A stretch of DNA of 48,310 nt. Source: a virus. The notes under the pieces were generated by a model, which was given only the letters and a program-made list of their open reading frames with translations, was not told the DNA's origin and did no database searches. The DNA lies in the IMG/VR virus record IMGVR_UViG_3300017743_000020, positions 1 to 48,310 of that record; one strand, written 5' to 3'. Positions 1 through 7,873 of this stretch are shown here, one piece after another. A program made the position numbers and the translations under genes. Positions within the stretch are counted from its first letter, which is position 1. Each line of letters opens with the position of its first letter.

Positions 1-7
1 ATTTAAT

Positions 8-61
8 ATGAGTTCAAGTTCAGGATCAGGATCAGGCAAAGGAGCAAACTGGGGAGGATAA
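8..61 (+). CDS. Tiny Gly/Ser-rich peptide or C-terminal end of a cut gene
   Basis: An ATG at 8 opens a 17-residue reading frame that is almost only serine and glycine and ends in NWGG. The bases before the ATG (TTTAAT) match those before groEL at 1067, which supports a real start. The frame is also open to the window edge, so this could be the tail of a longer upstream gene. No function can be assigned. Confidence 0.3.
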   Translation: MSSSSGSGSGKGANWGG

Positions 62-70
62 TTAAAAATA

Positions 71-86
71 AATTAAATTAAATTAA
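71..86 (+). promoter_or_regulatory. AATTA tandem leader before start codon
   Basis: Three tandem AATTA units run directly into the ATG at 87. There is no purine-rich Shine-Dalgarno sequence. Similar A/T-only leaders precede groEL (1067), the gene at 9173 and the genes at 15139 and 18866. This suggests translation starts that depend on unstructured A/T-rich leaders, as is known for Bacteroidota. Confidence 0.35.
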
Positions 87-749
87 ATGATACCAAAGGT
101 AATACACCAATTATGGATAGGCGATAATCCTATACCAGAGCACTGTGCACAGTTTTGCAGAGAACTACAAGGACTAAATAAAGACTACGCTTATAGATTG
201 TGGGGTAATGAAGTTTTTGAAGAATTTAAAGATGATCCTTATTTAATAGAATATATTAAACCAGAAGCTGGAATACCAGCTGCGTTTATATGTGATAGAA
301 TAAGGTTATTATTACTAGAAAAATTTGGCGGCATATACTTAGATGTAGACTGTAAGCCAATAAAATCGTTTGATCATGTGTATGAGCATTTAACAGATAG
401 ACACTGTTTCTTTGCTGGCATGAAAAGAACACAAAACCATAATACTTTAATAGATTGTGCAATATATGGAGCCATACCAAATAGTAGAGTTATAGATGAT
501 TGTTTAAATACATATGACGATACTAAGTGGGCTAATGGTGGTAAACTATTTAACAACGCTATTATAGAGTTTATGCAACCAGACGTAGCCTTATTTGGCT
601 ATGAGTACTTTTATGACTGGAAAGTAACCGACAAGACCATCTTACTACATGATGTAGCAGATACAAGATTGTTTTCTTGGGTACCTCAAGAAGTAAAAGA
701 CGGAACATTACAAACCGCTCCATTGAAAAATGTAGCAAAAGCAAATTAA
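87..749 (+). CDS. Glycosyltransferase with DXD motif (GT32/OCH1-like)
   Basis: This 220-aa protein should transfer a sugar from a nucleotide-sugar donor. It opens with IPKVIHQLWIG, the typical start of the 'glycosyltransferase sugar-binding region containing DXD' family. The core CDRIRLLLLEKFGGIYLDVDC lies at residues 69-89, with the metal-binding DVD at 86-88. The family is known from capsular and lipooligosaccharide synthesis, usually in the cytoplasm or on the inner membrane face. No signal peptide or membrane segment is seen. In a phage it could modify host surface glycans or virion proteins; the acceptor cannot be read from sequence. It sits at the head of the chaperonin group, 4 bases before the next gene. 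The fold is fairly certain, the role is not. Confidence 0.82.
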   Translation: MIPKVIHQLWIGDNPIPEHCAQFCRELQGLNKDYAYRLWGNEVFEEFKDDPYLIEYIKPEAGIPAAFICDRIRLLLLEKFGGIYLDVDCKPIKSFDHVYEHLTDRHCFFAGMKRTQNHNTLIDCAIYGAIPNSRVIDDCLNTYDDTKWANGGKLFNNAIIEFMQPDVALFGYEYFYDWKVTDKTILLHDVADTRLFSWVPQEVKDGTLQTAPLKNVAKAN

Positions 750-753
750 CCAA

Positions 754-1044
754 ATGACATTTTTATATACCCGCACTAACACGTGGTCTAGTGCACCACC
801 ACCAGATGAAAAAACCATTGAACTATGGAAATCAATAACTACCAAAAGCAACTGGAGAGTTGTTCAATTACCAAATGGCTTTTATCAAACCGAATACAAA
901 CATCCTGAAAAAGAACAATGGATAGATGTTACAAGAAGAGAAACACTACCAGGAGCTGAAGACGCTATAGATGCTTCAATAGCTCATTACGAAAAGAAAC
1001 TGGAGTTTGTAAAAGGACCAAAAGTAGTAAAAACTTTTGAATAA
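754..1044 (+). CDS. Hypothetical protein, 96 aa
   Basis: I do not recognise this protein. It is soluble, mildly basic and rich in Trp/Lys/Glu, with a Pro run (SSAPPPDE) near residue 15 and a C-terminal helix-prone stretch after residue 68. It lies between the glycosyltransferase and groEL with gaps of 4 and 22 bases, so it is probably co-transcribed with them. Codon use matches its neighbours. A long antisense frame overlaps its end and groEL but has no support. Confidence 0.7.
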   Translation: MTFLYTRTNTWSSAPPPDEKTIELWKSITTKSNWRVVQLPNGFYQTEYKHPEKEQWIDVTRRETLPGAEDAIDASIAHYEKKLEFVKGPKVVKTFE

Positions 1045-1066
1045 ATAAAATACAATTAAATTTAAT

Positions 1067-2614
1067 ATGGAAGAAATCAAGTTAGTAAAAGACTTGGCTT
1101 TTGGTGATACAGCCAGAAGCCAGGTCTTAACTGGCGTAGAAAAACTTACTAATGCAGTAGGTTCAACGCTAGGTGCAAGTGGTAAATGTGTTATACTAGA
1201 AGATAGTAACGGACATCCACAAATAACAAAAGACGGAGTTACAGTAGCAAACTCAATAACACTACAAGATCCGTTAGAAAATATTGGAGCAACATTAATT
1301 AAAGAGGCTGCGCAAAGAACTGTTAAAGAAGCTGGAGACGGTACAACCACGGCTACTATACTAGCTCATGCTATACTTCAACAAGCAAATGAACATTCAT
1401 TGTTAGATGATGTTAGAGCTATGAAAGAAGGCGTAAATAGCGGTGTTGCTAAAGTTTTAGAGTACATAACTAAAAACTCTAAAAAAGTAACAGGAGATAA
1501 GATAGATCAAGTTGCTACTATATCTGCAAACAATGATCAAGAATTAGGATCTATTATAGGTAAAGCTTTTAAATTAGTAAATGAAACAGGCGTTGTAATA
1601 ATGGAAACAACTGACAAAGCCGATACAAGCGTAGAACTAATAGAAGGCGTGCAATATGAACACGGTTTAACATCTAATCACTTTGTTACTAATAAAGAAT
1701 TAAACGTTTGTGAATTAAATAATCCACTTGTATTAATATCAGAGTCAACTATAGATAATGTTAGAAAAATACAAAGTGTATTAGAGTATGTTATAAAACA
1801 TAATGAAAGCTTATTGATAATAGGTAATGTAGATACTCAAGTATCAAGTGCATTAGCTATGAATAAAACTAAGGGCAACATAAAAGTAAACATTATAAGT
1901 GCTCCTCATTATGGTATAACTAAAGCAGAGATATTAGAAGATTTATGTGCTGTTACTGGAGCTACATTAATTAATGAAGATTTAGGTGATGATATGGACG
2001 TTGTAAGTGTGGATCACTTAGGTAGATGTTTAAAATCTATAACAGATAAAAGTGATACATTATTAAAAGTAGATTTAAACGACAACGAAGAAGTAAAAGA
2101 AATAGTAGATAGACTTAAAAAAGAATTATCTAGCAACAAAAATCCTAATACAGTAATTAGAATAGAAAAAAGACTAGCTAGATTAAAAGCTAAAGTAGCT
2201 ACTGTTAAAGTAGGTGCTAACTCTGAACTAGAGTTAAAAGAAAAAAGAGACAGAGTAGAAGATGCTATTTGTGCTACTAAAGCCGCAGTTAAAGAAGGTA
2301 TAGTGCCAGGTGGTGGTATAGCTTTACTAAATGCTTCACAAAATTTAAAACCATCAAACATAGGTGAAGAAGTATTATATTGCGCTATACGTAAACCTTA
2401 TGAAACAATATTGCGTAATGCTGGTATAACAGAATATGTTGATCCAGACGAAGACGGTAGAGGACTAAACGTGGTTACAGGAAATACGGTAGATATGGTA
2501 AAAGCCGGAATAATAGATCCTTTGTTGGTTACTAAAAGCGCTTTAAAAAATGCGGCTTCTGTAGCGACTACTATACTGTCTACTGATTGTGTAATAAACA
2601 ATATTAGAATATGA
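1067..2614 (+). CDS. groEL: Phage-encoded chaperonin GroEL (60 kDa subunit)
   Basis: An ATP-driven folding chamber subunit. Visible landmarks: ITKDG at residues 53-57, GDGTT at 90-94 (phosphate contact), a catalytic-type Asp in VEDAICATKAAV at about 399, and the glycine loop VPGGGIALL around 413-419. All fall close to their Escherichia coli positions. At 515 aa it is about 30 residues shorter than typical bacterial GroEL, and it ends in INNIRI without the usual Gly-Gly-Met tail that lines the cavity floor. The start ATG follows an A/T-only leader. Its stop overlaps the groES start (ATGA), so the order is groEL-groES, the reverse of most bacterial operons. It probably folds large virion proteins, acting alone or in mixed complexes with host GroES; that is inference. 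Confidence 0.95.
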   Translation: MEEIKLVKDLAFGDTARSQVLTGVEKLTNAVGSTLGASGKCVILEDSNGHPQITKDGVTVANSITLQDPLENIGATLIKEAAQRTVKEAGDGTTTATILAHAILQQANEHSLLDDVRAMKEGVNSGVAKVLEYITKNSKKVTGDKIDQVATISANNDQELGSIIGKAFKLVNETGVVIMETTDKADTSVELIEGVQYEHGLTSNHFVTNKELNVCELNNPLVLISESTIDNVRKIQSVLEYVIKHNESLLIIGNVDTQVSSALAMNKTKGNIKVNIISAPHYGITKAEILEDLCAVTGATLINEDLGDDMDVVSVDHLGRCLKSITDKSDTLLKVDLNDNEEVKEIVDRLKKELSSNKNPNTVIRIEKRLARLKAKVATVKVGANSELELKEKRDRVEDAICATKAAVKEGIVPGGGIALLNASQNLKPSNIGEEVLYCAIRKPYETILRNAGITEYVDPDEDGRGLNVVTGNTVDMVKAGIIDPLLVTKSALKNAASVATTILSTDCVINNIRI

Positions 2615-2871
2615 AAGCAGTAGGCAAATATATAGTAATAAAACCTATAAAGGATACAAACACTAAGACTACAGGAGGTTTAATACTTGCTGAAAAGCAA
2701 AGAGAAGATATAAGGTACCGCAAGGCTCTAGTTATAGAGCCAGGTACCGATGTAATAGATGTAGATGCTGGTGATAAAATATATTATGACAAAGCATCTG
2801 GTTTTGGTATAGAAATAAAAAACAAACAATACAAAGTTATAAAAGAAAATGACGTTGTAGTAATAATATAA
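2611..2871 (+). CDS. groES: Co-chaperonin GroES
   Basis: The lid of the GroEL chamber. The 86-aa protein has the family plan: an N-terminal barrel strand (VGKYIVIKPI), a mobile loop (residues 15-28) with a GGLIL contact motif in place of the usual GGIVL, a GD turn (DAGDKIYYDKASG) and a C-terminal strand (NDVVVII). It is about 10 residues shorter than E. coli GroES and the roof loop looks reduced. The 4-base overlap with groEL implies translational coupling and matched dosage. The altered contact triplet (LIL) and the missing GroEL tail may reflect co-adaptation of the pair. Confidence 0.9.
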   Translation: MKAVGKYIVIKPIKDTNTKTTGGLILAEKQREDIRYRKALVIEPGTDVIDVDAGDKIYYDKASGFGIEIKNKQYKVIKENDVVVII

Positions 2872-2874
2872 GTT

Positions 2875-3525
2875 ATGAGTAGATTGCGTAAAGGTATAAA
2901 ATATAACGGCGGTAATTTTGCAGACTCTTTTAAGTCTATGGTTAAAGGTGGGGATTCACCTTTTGCTGTTATAACGGCAGGAGATTTAGAAGAATCAGAC
3001 GACGCAAATGATAGACCAGTAGCCGTAGCTACCGATAGAGAAAAAGACGCAAGCACTGACTTAGTACCATCAAATACAGACTATTCAAGAAGTGAAGTTG
3101 GAGATTTTTTTCAAAGAGTTAAATTAGCAGAAGAGAAAGATGCATTAGAAGCATTAAGAGATAGTATGAACGAGGAAGAAGATGAAGGAGATGATGAGTA
3201 TGATCCAGAGATGAGAGATGAAGACGGTAACTTAATTTATACTGACGACTACAATATGGATATGACTGGCAAGGAAAGACGTGCTGAATCTAGACAAAAT
3301 AAAGGCCAGATAAAAGATAAGTTTAAAGAAGACAAAGCAGATATAAAAAGTAGGTTATCAGGCAAAGAAAAAAGGGATGCAATGAAAGAACTTAGAGGTG
3401 AAAAAAGATCCGCTAAGAAATCTAACAGAGGTCAAAAGAAAGTTGCAAGACAAGATGCTAAATGTATTAAACTTAAAAGCAAAGGTAAGACGCATAAGTC
3501 TTTCTATAGAAAAAATTGTATGTAG
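2875..3525 (+). CDS. Hypothetical charged protein with basic C-terminus, 216 aa
   Basis: I do not recognise a domain. Residues 1-35 are neutral. The middle (about 85-130) is very acidic and ends in a DPEMRDEDGN stretch. From about 135 to the end it becomes extremely Lys/Arg-rich, with cysteines near the C-terminus (DAKCIKLKSKGK and a final RKNCM). Basic Cys-containing tails of this kind recur in the small proteins at 40030 and 40714. A nucleic-acid or virion-associated role is possible. It begins 3 bases after groES and abuts the next gene (stop TAG, then ATG). Confidence 0.7.
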   Translation: MSRLRKGIKYNGGNFADSFKSMVKGGDSPFAVITAGDLEESDDANDRPVAVATDREKDASTDLVPSNTDYSRSEVGDFFQRVKLAEEKDALEALRDSMNEEEDEGDDEYDPEMRDEDGNLIYTDDYNMDMTGKERRAESRQNKGQIKDKFKEDKADIKSRLSGKEKRDAMKELRGEKRSAKKSNRGQKKVARQDAKCIKLKSKGKTHKSFYRKNCM

Positions 3526-3963
3526 ATGAGAAAATTATCATCTAGTGATTTAAAAGAATTAAATTTACTCAAACATTATAGAATAATAAGAAAGTGGGCT
3601 TGTAAAACTAGCAACCTAAATGATGCAGACTTAGAACTGTTAATATATTTAGACGCATTAGACCACTTTACAAAACATGATTTTAAACAAGGTACGTACT
3701 CATATAGTTGGGATAATAGACGCTGGAACAGATTATTGAAACAAGGGTGGATTGTTGTGTGGAGAGAACGAAATCGCACTACCCAAAAATATCATATATA
3801 TAAAGTTTCCTATAAGTGTAAACAACTAATTAGTCGTATGTACCGTATTATGTTAGGTGAAGAAGAAATGCCTACTAAAAAATTAAACAACAGTAATAAA
3901 TACTCTTGGAAAGTTACAGCTAAAGCTATATCATTTGCCAATAGAGATAAAAGAATAATATGA
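3526..3963 (+). CDS. Putative winged-helix DNA-binding protein
   Basis: This is a 145-aa basic protein. Residues 5-60 look like three helices (SDLKELNLLKHYRIIRKWAC, then a DADLELLIYLDALDHFT helix). A segment with Trp/Arg (YSWDNRRWNRLLKQGWIVVWRER, about 65-87) resembles a recognition helix plus wing, and a second basic strand follows. The pattern fits MarR-like winged helices without a specific family match by eye. It could regulate late phage genes or bind packaged DNA. It is coupled to the next gene by a 4-base overlap (ATGA at 3960). Confidence 0.6.
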   Translation: MRKLSSSDLKELNLLKHYRIIRKWACKTSNLNDADLELLIYLDALDHFTKHDFKQGTYSYSWDNRRWNRLLKQGWIVVWRERNRTTQKYHIYKVSYKCKQLISRMYRIMLGEEEMPTKKLNNSNKYSWKVTAKAISFANRDKRII

Positions 3964-5165
3964 CACTAGCAAGTAAAAGATTAAAGATAGATCTTAAACA
4001 AAAAGAAAAAGCAGAACTATCTCCTGTTAGAAATGATACTGCAGATGGTACTAACTATATTATAGAGCCTAAACAAGATAATACTAAACCTATGAACGAA
4101 GATACATTAAAAGGTATGTCAGCTTACAGCATGAGCAGGCCTGCTAAAAAAATAGAATACATACAGCAAGTTGGAAGAAAAGGATCTGCTTTTCCTATGG
4201 TTGCTCAAATGCCAGAAAAACAAGGCGGAATGCTAGAAGCTGAAGTAATGAAAAATAGAGCTGCAGGACCTCAAAACAGAAAAGTGCTAGAAAATAACCC
4301 TAACATTATGCAGCCTGATAACAAAGTTTCAGCGGCTAAGTTTGGACAAGAAAAATTAATGAGTAGCATAGCTAGTGACCCTGGTATACCGAGCCCACAG
4401 CCAACTTCAAGTATGAGTTCAGGCGTTGGTTCAGGTGTTGGTCAAGCTACAAATGCTACACCACCAACTAATTATGGAGATATGGTGCAAGATCAATCAG
4501 CCAACAAATATGCTGATTTATATGCTGGTGCTGGTTCAACTCCTCAAACTTCTACTTTTGGAATGTATGATGGCCCAAGTAAAGCTTTAGTAGGTAATCA
4601 ACATAAATTACCTGATCATTTAAAAGCTAAAATAGAAGCTGCTCCAGGTATGTTTGGTAAAGAACCAAGAGGCACAAAAGAAGAAATGGCTAGAAGAAAA
4701 ACTGAGAAAAGAAACGATAGAGTTAAAAAAAGAAATGATAAATCTCTTGATAAGATGGGCAAAAAATCAAGTAAGATAATTGAAAAGAAAAAAGCAGGAA
4801 AAATAACAGAAGCTCTAGCTAGTCAAAAAATAAGAGAAAACTACGACAAAAGTGGTAAAAAAGACTCAAAAGCCAGCAGAATACTTGGCTCTAGAGAAGA
4901 TGCCAAAAGAATAGCAAGACAAAAGTCTTTGAATAACAAGCAACCTGGCATGTACGGTAAGAACACTAAAGTAACTAAGAAAAATGTTAATGCAGCAGAA
5001 AGAGATGATGCAGCTCACATGAGTTATTTAAAAAGAGATGTAAACTACGATGCTAAGCATGGTGGTAGCAAGAGACAAATGCTTAATGACGAGAAGCATA
5101 TATCTAAATTAGCTGGTGATTTAAAGTATGATCACAAGAAAAAAAGAAAATATGACAATGTGTAA
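3960..5165 (+). CDS. Hypothetical basic low-complexity protein, 401 aa
   Basis: There is no recognised domain. The first half is rich in Gln/Pro/Met/Ser, including an SSMSSGVGSGVGQAT stretch near residue 150. The second half (about 230-401) is almost wholly Lys/Arg/Asp/Ser helix-prone sequence, for example the MARRKTEKRNDRVKKRNDKS region. It looks largely disordered. Together with the two genes before it, it forms a set of charged, probably virion-associated or nucleic-acid-associated proteins. It is followed by a short promoter-like gap. Confidence 0.65.
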   Translation: MTLASKRLKIDLKQKEKAELSPVRNDTADGTNYIIEPKQDNTKPMNEDTLKGMSAYSMSRPAKKIEYIQQVGRKGSAFPMVAQMPEKQGGMLEAEVMKNRAAGPQNRKVLENNPNIMQPDNKVSAAKFGQEKLMSSIASDPGIPSPQPTSSMSSGVGSGVGQATNATPPTNYGDMVQDQSANKYADLYAGAGSTPQTSTFGMYDGPSKALVGNQHKLPDHLKAKIEAAPGMFGKEPRGTKEEMARRKTEKRNDRVKKRNDKSLDKMGKKSSKIIEKKKAGKITEALASQKIRENYDKSGKKDSKASRILGSREDAKRIARQKSLNNKQPGMYGKNTKVTKKNVNAAERDDAAHMSYLKRDVNYDAKHGGSKRQMLNDEKHISKLAGDLKYDHKKKRKYDNV

Positions 5166-5182
5166 AAGCATTTAAATATTAT

Positions 5183-5196
5183 GTGATTATAATAAT
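5183..5196 (+). promoter_or_regulatory. Promoter-like motif GTGATTATAAT, copy 1
   Basis: The 11-base core GTGATTATAAT lies in the 63-base gap before the lysis group. It contains a perfect TATAAT at 5188-5193, about 35 bases before the ATG at 5229. The same core recurs at 19669 and 26643. No clear -35 box is visible. As a promoter it would drive the 5229-8325 genes. Confidence 0.45.
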
Positions 5197-5228
5197 ACAG
5201 CAATAATATAAACGTAAATAAGTAAATT

Positions 5229-5387
5229 ATGCAAAATCAAAAGCCAGCAGGCAAAAAACTAAAGTGTGGATGCAAGCCTTTAGGAACTAGAATTATGAGA
5301 TCTAATAATTCTACTATCACACCTACATTAAGAAAAATTGACAATATAGAGTACAAGGGAAATCCTGCTTTATTAGCTCAAAGATGA
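5229..5387 (+). CDS. Hypothetical small basic protein, 52 aa
   Basis: The ATG at 5229 opens a 52-residue frame beginning MQNQKPAGKKLKCGCKPLG and ending NPALLAQR. It contains a CGC motif at residues 13-15 and is basic. It follows the promoter-like motif and its stop overlaps the start of the next small gene (ATGA at 5384). Small basic Cys proteins of this style are frequent in marine phages. The function is unknown. It fills an otherwise empty gap, which supports it as a gene. Confidence 0.6.
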   Translation: MQNQKPAGKKLKCGCKPLGTRIMRSNNSTITPTLRKIDNIEYKGNPALLAQR

Positions 5388-5542
5388 ATACATTAGATGA
5401 TTTAAAGCTGTATTGTTTAAATATAACATCAGCTACGGTTGTTAGTCTAGGATGGCTAGAGCCTGTATTATCTATACTATTGTTATTAACAACATTAGGT
5501 TATACTGCACATAAGTGGTATTTATTAAAGAATAAAAAATGA
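5384..5542 (+). CDS. Small membrane protein, holin candidate, 52 aa
   Basis: A 52-aa protein with one strong membrane helix (PVLSILLLLTTLGYTAHKWY, about residues 27-46), a weaker hydrophobic run before it (ITSATVVSLGWL) and a Lys-rich C-terminus (LLKNKK). It overlaps its neighbours on both sides by 4 bases and lies directly before the endolysin gene. That position and topology fit a small phage holin or lysis accessory protein. A second holin candidate lies at 7873, so this one could instead be an antiholin or pinholin. Confidence 0.6.
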   Translation: MNTLDDLKLYCLNITSATVVSLGWLEPVLSILLLLTTLGYTAHKWYLLKNKK

Positions 5543-5952
5543 GAGCAATAAAAGAAATTATTATTCACTGCTCAGCTACACGAGAAGGCCAAGACATAAG
5601 TGTTGACACTATAAGAAAATGGCACGTTGAAGGTCGTGGCTGGTCAGATATAGGCTATCATTTCTACATCGACATAAACGGTGAAATACACGGTGGTAGA
5701 GATATAGCTAAAATCGGGGCTCATTGTTCAGGGCATAACCGTAATTCTATCGGAATATGCTATTGTGGCGGCGTTGAAGAAGATGGAAAGACCCCGAAAG
5801 ATACTAGAACAGAAAATCAAAAAGATGCTTTATTGTCTGTGCTTTATACTTTGAAAGCGATGTACCCTGAAGCTATTATTTATTCACACAATGAGTTTGC
5901 TAATAAAGCTTGCCCATCATTTAACGCGACAGAGGAGTATGAAAATATCTGA
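5539..5952 (+). CDS. N-acetylmuramoyl-L-alanine amidase (endolysin, T7 lysozyme type)
   Basis: This zinc amidase cuts the bond between N-acetylmuramic acid and L-alanine in peptidoglycan at lysis. The 137-aa protein matches T7 lysozyme (amidase_2 fold) in length. Zinc ligands: H10 (IIIHCSAT), H117 (YSHNEF) and C125 (ANKACPSF). The catalytic Tyr and Lys equivalents are Y40 (GYHF) and K123. It has no signal peptide, so it needs a holin for release; a candidate lies immediately upstream and another at 7873. T7 lysozyme also binds T7 RNA polymerase, but no such polymerase is seen here. The next gene overlaps its end. Confidence 0.93.
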   Translation: MRAIKEIIIHCSATREGQDISVDTIRKWHVEGRGWSDIGYHFYIDINGEIHGGRDIAKIGAHCSGHNRNSIGICYCGGVEEDGKTPKDTRTENQKDALLSVLYTLKAMYPEAIIYSHNEFANKACPSFNATEEYENI

Positions 5953-6340
5953 AAACACTGAGTTTAAAATTGATATAAAAACTGTAATTGGGATAATAAT
6001 GTTTACTACTACAATAGTAGGTATGTATTATACTTTACAAGAAGACATAGCGGAAGCTAAAACTTTACCACCAGTTGAAGTATCTCGTTTAGAGTATGAA
6101 TTAAAAGAAAAGTGGAATGAAAAAATGATCATGCAGTTGAAAGATCAAGTAGAAATGCTTGAGCAAACTCAAGACATATTAAAAGAAGAAGTTAGTATAA
6201 CTGCTAGTATGATTAAAGATGGCACAGAAGCTGATGGTAAGCTAGAAGAGCTTAATAGACAACTAGAAGCTTTGCAAAATAAAAGACCTAAAGTAATAGT
6301 TAAAGAGGTTAAAGTAGACAAAAAAGGTAGAAAATTGTAA
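5939..6340 (+). CDS. Membrane-anchored coiled-coil protein, spanin-like
   Basis: I chose the ATG at 5939, preceded by GAGGAG (one of the few Shine-Dalgarno-like sites here), over an in-frame ATG at 5891 that would overlap the amidase by 62 bases. The 133-aa product has an N-terminal membrane helix (VIGIIMFTTTIVGMYYTL, about residues 13-32). A long Glu/Lys/Leu coiled coil follows (about 55-125), ending in a basic tail. This topology and its place next to the endolysin fit an inner-membrane spanin (Rz-like) for outer-membrane disruption in a Gram-negative host. No separate lipoprotein partner was found nearby. Confidence 0.65.
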   Translation: MKISENTEFKIDIKTVIGIIMFTTTIVGMYYTLQEDIAEAKTLPPVEVSRLEYELKEKWNEKMIMQLKDQVEMLEQTQDILKEEVSITASMIKDGTEADGKLEELNRQLEALQNKRPKVIVKEVKVDKKGRKL

Positions 6341-6343
6341 ATT

Positions 6344-6682
6344 ATGGAAAGTGGTTTATCTTGTTGGAAAGGTTATAAAAGAGTTCCGGGTACTAGACCA
6401 GGTTCAAAAGGTAGCTGTGTAAAATCAAGTGGCCCATCTCTACGTAAAACAACAAAAGGTAAAGGTAGAAACTTCTTATCTGTAAAAGAAGGAGCTGGAA
6501 TGACAGCTGCTGGAAGAAAAAAATATAAAGCAAAAAATCCAGGAAGCACCTTATCAGCACCTGTAACAGGCAAGGTTAAGCCAGGTAGTAAAGCAGCTAA
6601 AAGAAGAAAATCATTTTGCGCTAGATCAAAAGGTTGGACTGGTGAAAGAGGCAAAGCAGCTAGAAAAAGATGGAAATGTTAA
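6344..6682 (+). CDS. Small basic Cys/Lys/Gly-rich protein (DUF6321-like)
   Basis: A 112-aa, extremely basic protein. The N-terminal unit (SCWKGYKRVPGTRPGSKGSC) carries paired cysteines. The C-terminal unit (from about residue 52) contains GAGMTAAGRKKYKAKNPGS, a KSFCARSKGW motif and a final ARKRWKC. It resembles short proteins of unknown function common in marine phages and some algal viruses; the DUF6321 name is from memory and unverified. It may bind DNA or zinc and may be packaged. It lies between the lysis genes and an HExxH protein. Confidence 0.65.
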   Translation: MESGLSCWKGYKRVPGTRPGSKGSCVKSSGPSLRKTTKGKGRNFLSVKEGAGMTAAGRKKYKAKNPGSTLSAPVTGKVKPGSKAAKRRKSFCARSKGWTGERGKAARKRWKC

Positions 6683-6691
6683 AATAAAATT

Positions 6692-7873
6692 ATGAAAAAA
6701 ACGAGAAGAGGTTTTAAACTTAAAAGCCCAATGGATGTAGATCCAGTAGCTAGATATGAGGTTCCATTTATGCCTGACAACATGCAAGATGATAGTGGTT
6801 TAGTCGCTAAAGCTAATAAAAACGGAACCATGATCATTAATAAAAATATTAAACCAAATGATCCTATAAGAGAAAATGCTCAATCACATGAAGAGCATCA
6901 TCTTAGGGATATGATGGATGGTAAATTAGATTATGATGATAATGCTGTATATCATAACTTAGATGGTAAAGGTGTTAAAAAAGTAAATAGAACAAACTTT
7001 GATGAAAGTGACAAGTCTTTACCTTGGGAGAAAAACGCTTATAAAGCTGGAGATAATTTAGAACAAAAAGATATGAGACCTAAACCTAACAAACTAACGG
7101 GACCACCTAATATGTATGAGTCTGACACACCTTTGTCTTTTATAAAACAAATGGGTAGAAAGCGTAGAACTGCAGATACTGAAAAAGTTTCTATGAATGA
7201 AAAGTTTGGCCCATCAATGGTTAAAAGATTTGGACCTGGTGCTTTTGAAATATCAAATGATACTGACATAAGTGGTAATTCAGATGGAGATCCACCTAAA
7301 TCACCATACCAAGGTGATCAAATAAGATATGATAACAAGCTTAATAAATTTTTTGGCACGAAGACAGCTGGCGCAACTAATTCACCTGGCACAGGTGACA
7401 TATATGAAATTAAAGATGGTAATTTCCGAAGTCAAGATTTAACAGCTGATATGAAAGTAGGTGATAATAAAACAAACTATAATCAATATTTAAGTTCTGA
7501 TATGAGAAACTTCCAAAAAAATAAAGCGCAGTTCATGAGAGACACAAAACCAATGAGTGTTAAAGGAGCAACGTTTTCAGGCAAGGGACCAAAAGGTAAT
7601 GAAATAAAATATATACGTACACCAAATTCTCCTGATTTTGATCCTAATTTAAGTACCAAAGAAAACATGATGAATCAAATTTTCACTGCTGAATATTATG
7701 ATAAATCTGGAACGCTTAAAAATTCAGCTAAACCTTTAACAGTACGCGAAATGAACTCTATTGCTAGAGGTCAAATATTTAGTGATAACACATCACAAAA
7801 AAATAAGGCTTTTTTAGAAAGTGATACATATGGAGATTTTGCAAATAAATATAAAACGATTTTTAGAAAATAA
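6692..7873 (+). CDS. Hypothetical protein with HEEHH (HExxH) motif, 393 aa
   Basis: The N-terminal third contains HEEHH at residues 66-70, a match to the zinc-metallopeptidase signature HExxH. A KLDYDDNAVY stretch follows shortly, a pairing I associate with short peptidase-like domains in marine phage virion proteins. No clear third zinc ligand can be assigned by eye. The rest (about 120-393) is polar and Lys/Asn/Gly-rich with no domain I recognise. It follows the lysis genes, and its stop overlaps the holin start. A particle-associated peptidase or processing factor is possible but unproven. Confidence 0.65.
   Translation: MKKTRRGFKLKSPMDVDPVARYEVPFMPDNMQDDSGLVAKANKNGTMIINKNIKPNDPIRENAQSHEEHHLRDMMDGKLDYDDNAVYHNLDGKGVKKVNRTNFDESDKSLPWEKNAYKAGDNLEQKDMRPKPNKLTGPPNMYESDTPLSFIKQMGRKRRTADTEKVSMNEKFGPSMVKRFGPGAFEISNDTDISGNSDGDPPKSPYQGDQIRYDNKLNKFFGTKTAGATNSPGTGDIYEIKDGNFRSQDLTADMKVGDNKTNYNQYLSSDMRNFQKNKAQFMRDTKPMSVKGATFSGKGPKGNEIKYIRTPNSPDFDPNLSTKENMMNQIFTAEYYDKSGTLKNSAKPLTVREMNSIARGQIFSDNTSQKNKAFLESDTYGDFANKYKTIFRK

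Noticed and set aside
976-1350. Long antisense frame across the groEL start
   Set aside because: Overlaps two well-supported genes; its Ser/Phe/Leu-rich product is typical of antisense shadows of AT-rich coding DNA.
5891-5938. Earlier start for the spanin-like gene
   Set aside because: It would add 16 residues before the membrane helix and overlap the amidase by 62 bases; the ATG at 5939 has GAGGAG before it.
7039-7269. Antisense frame in the HEEHH protein gene
   Set aside because: Short, without leader, and opposed to a continuous plus-strand operon.
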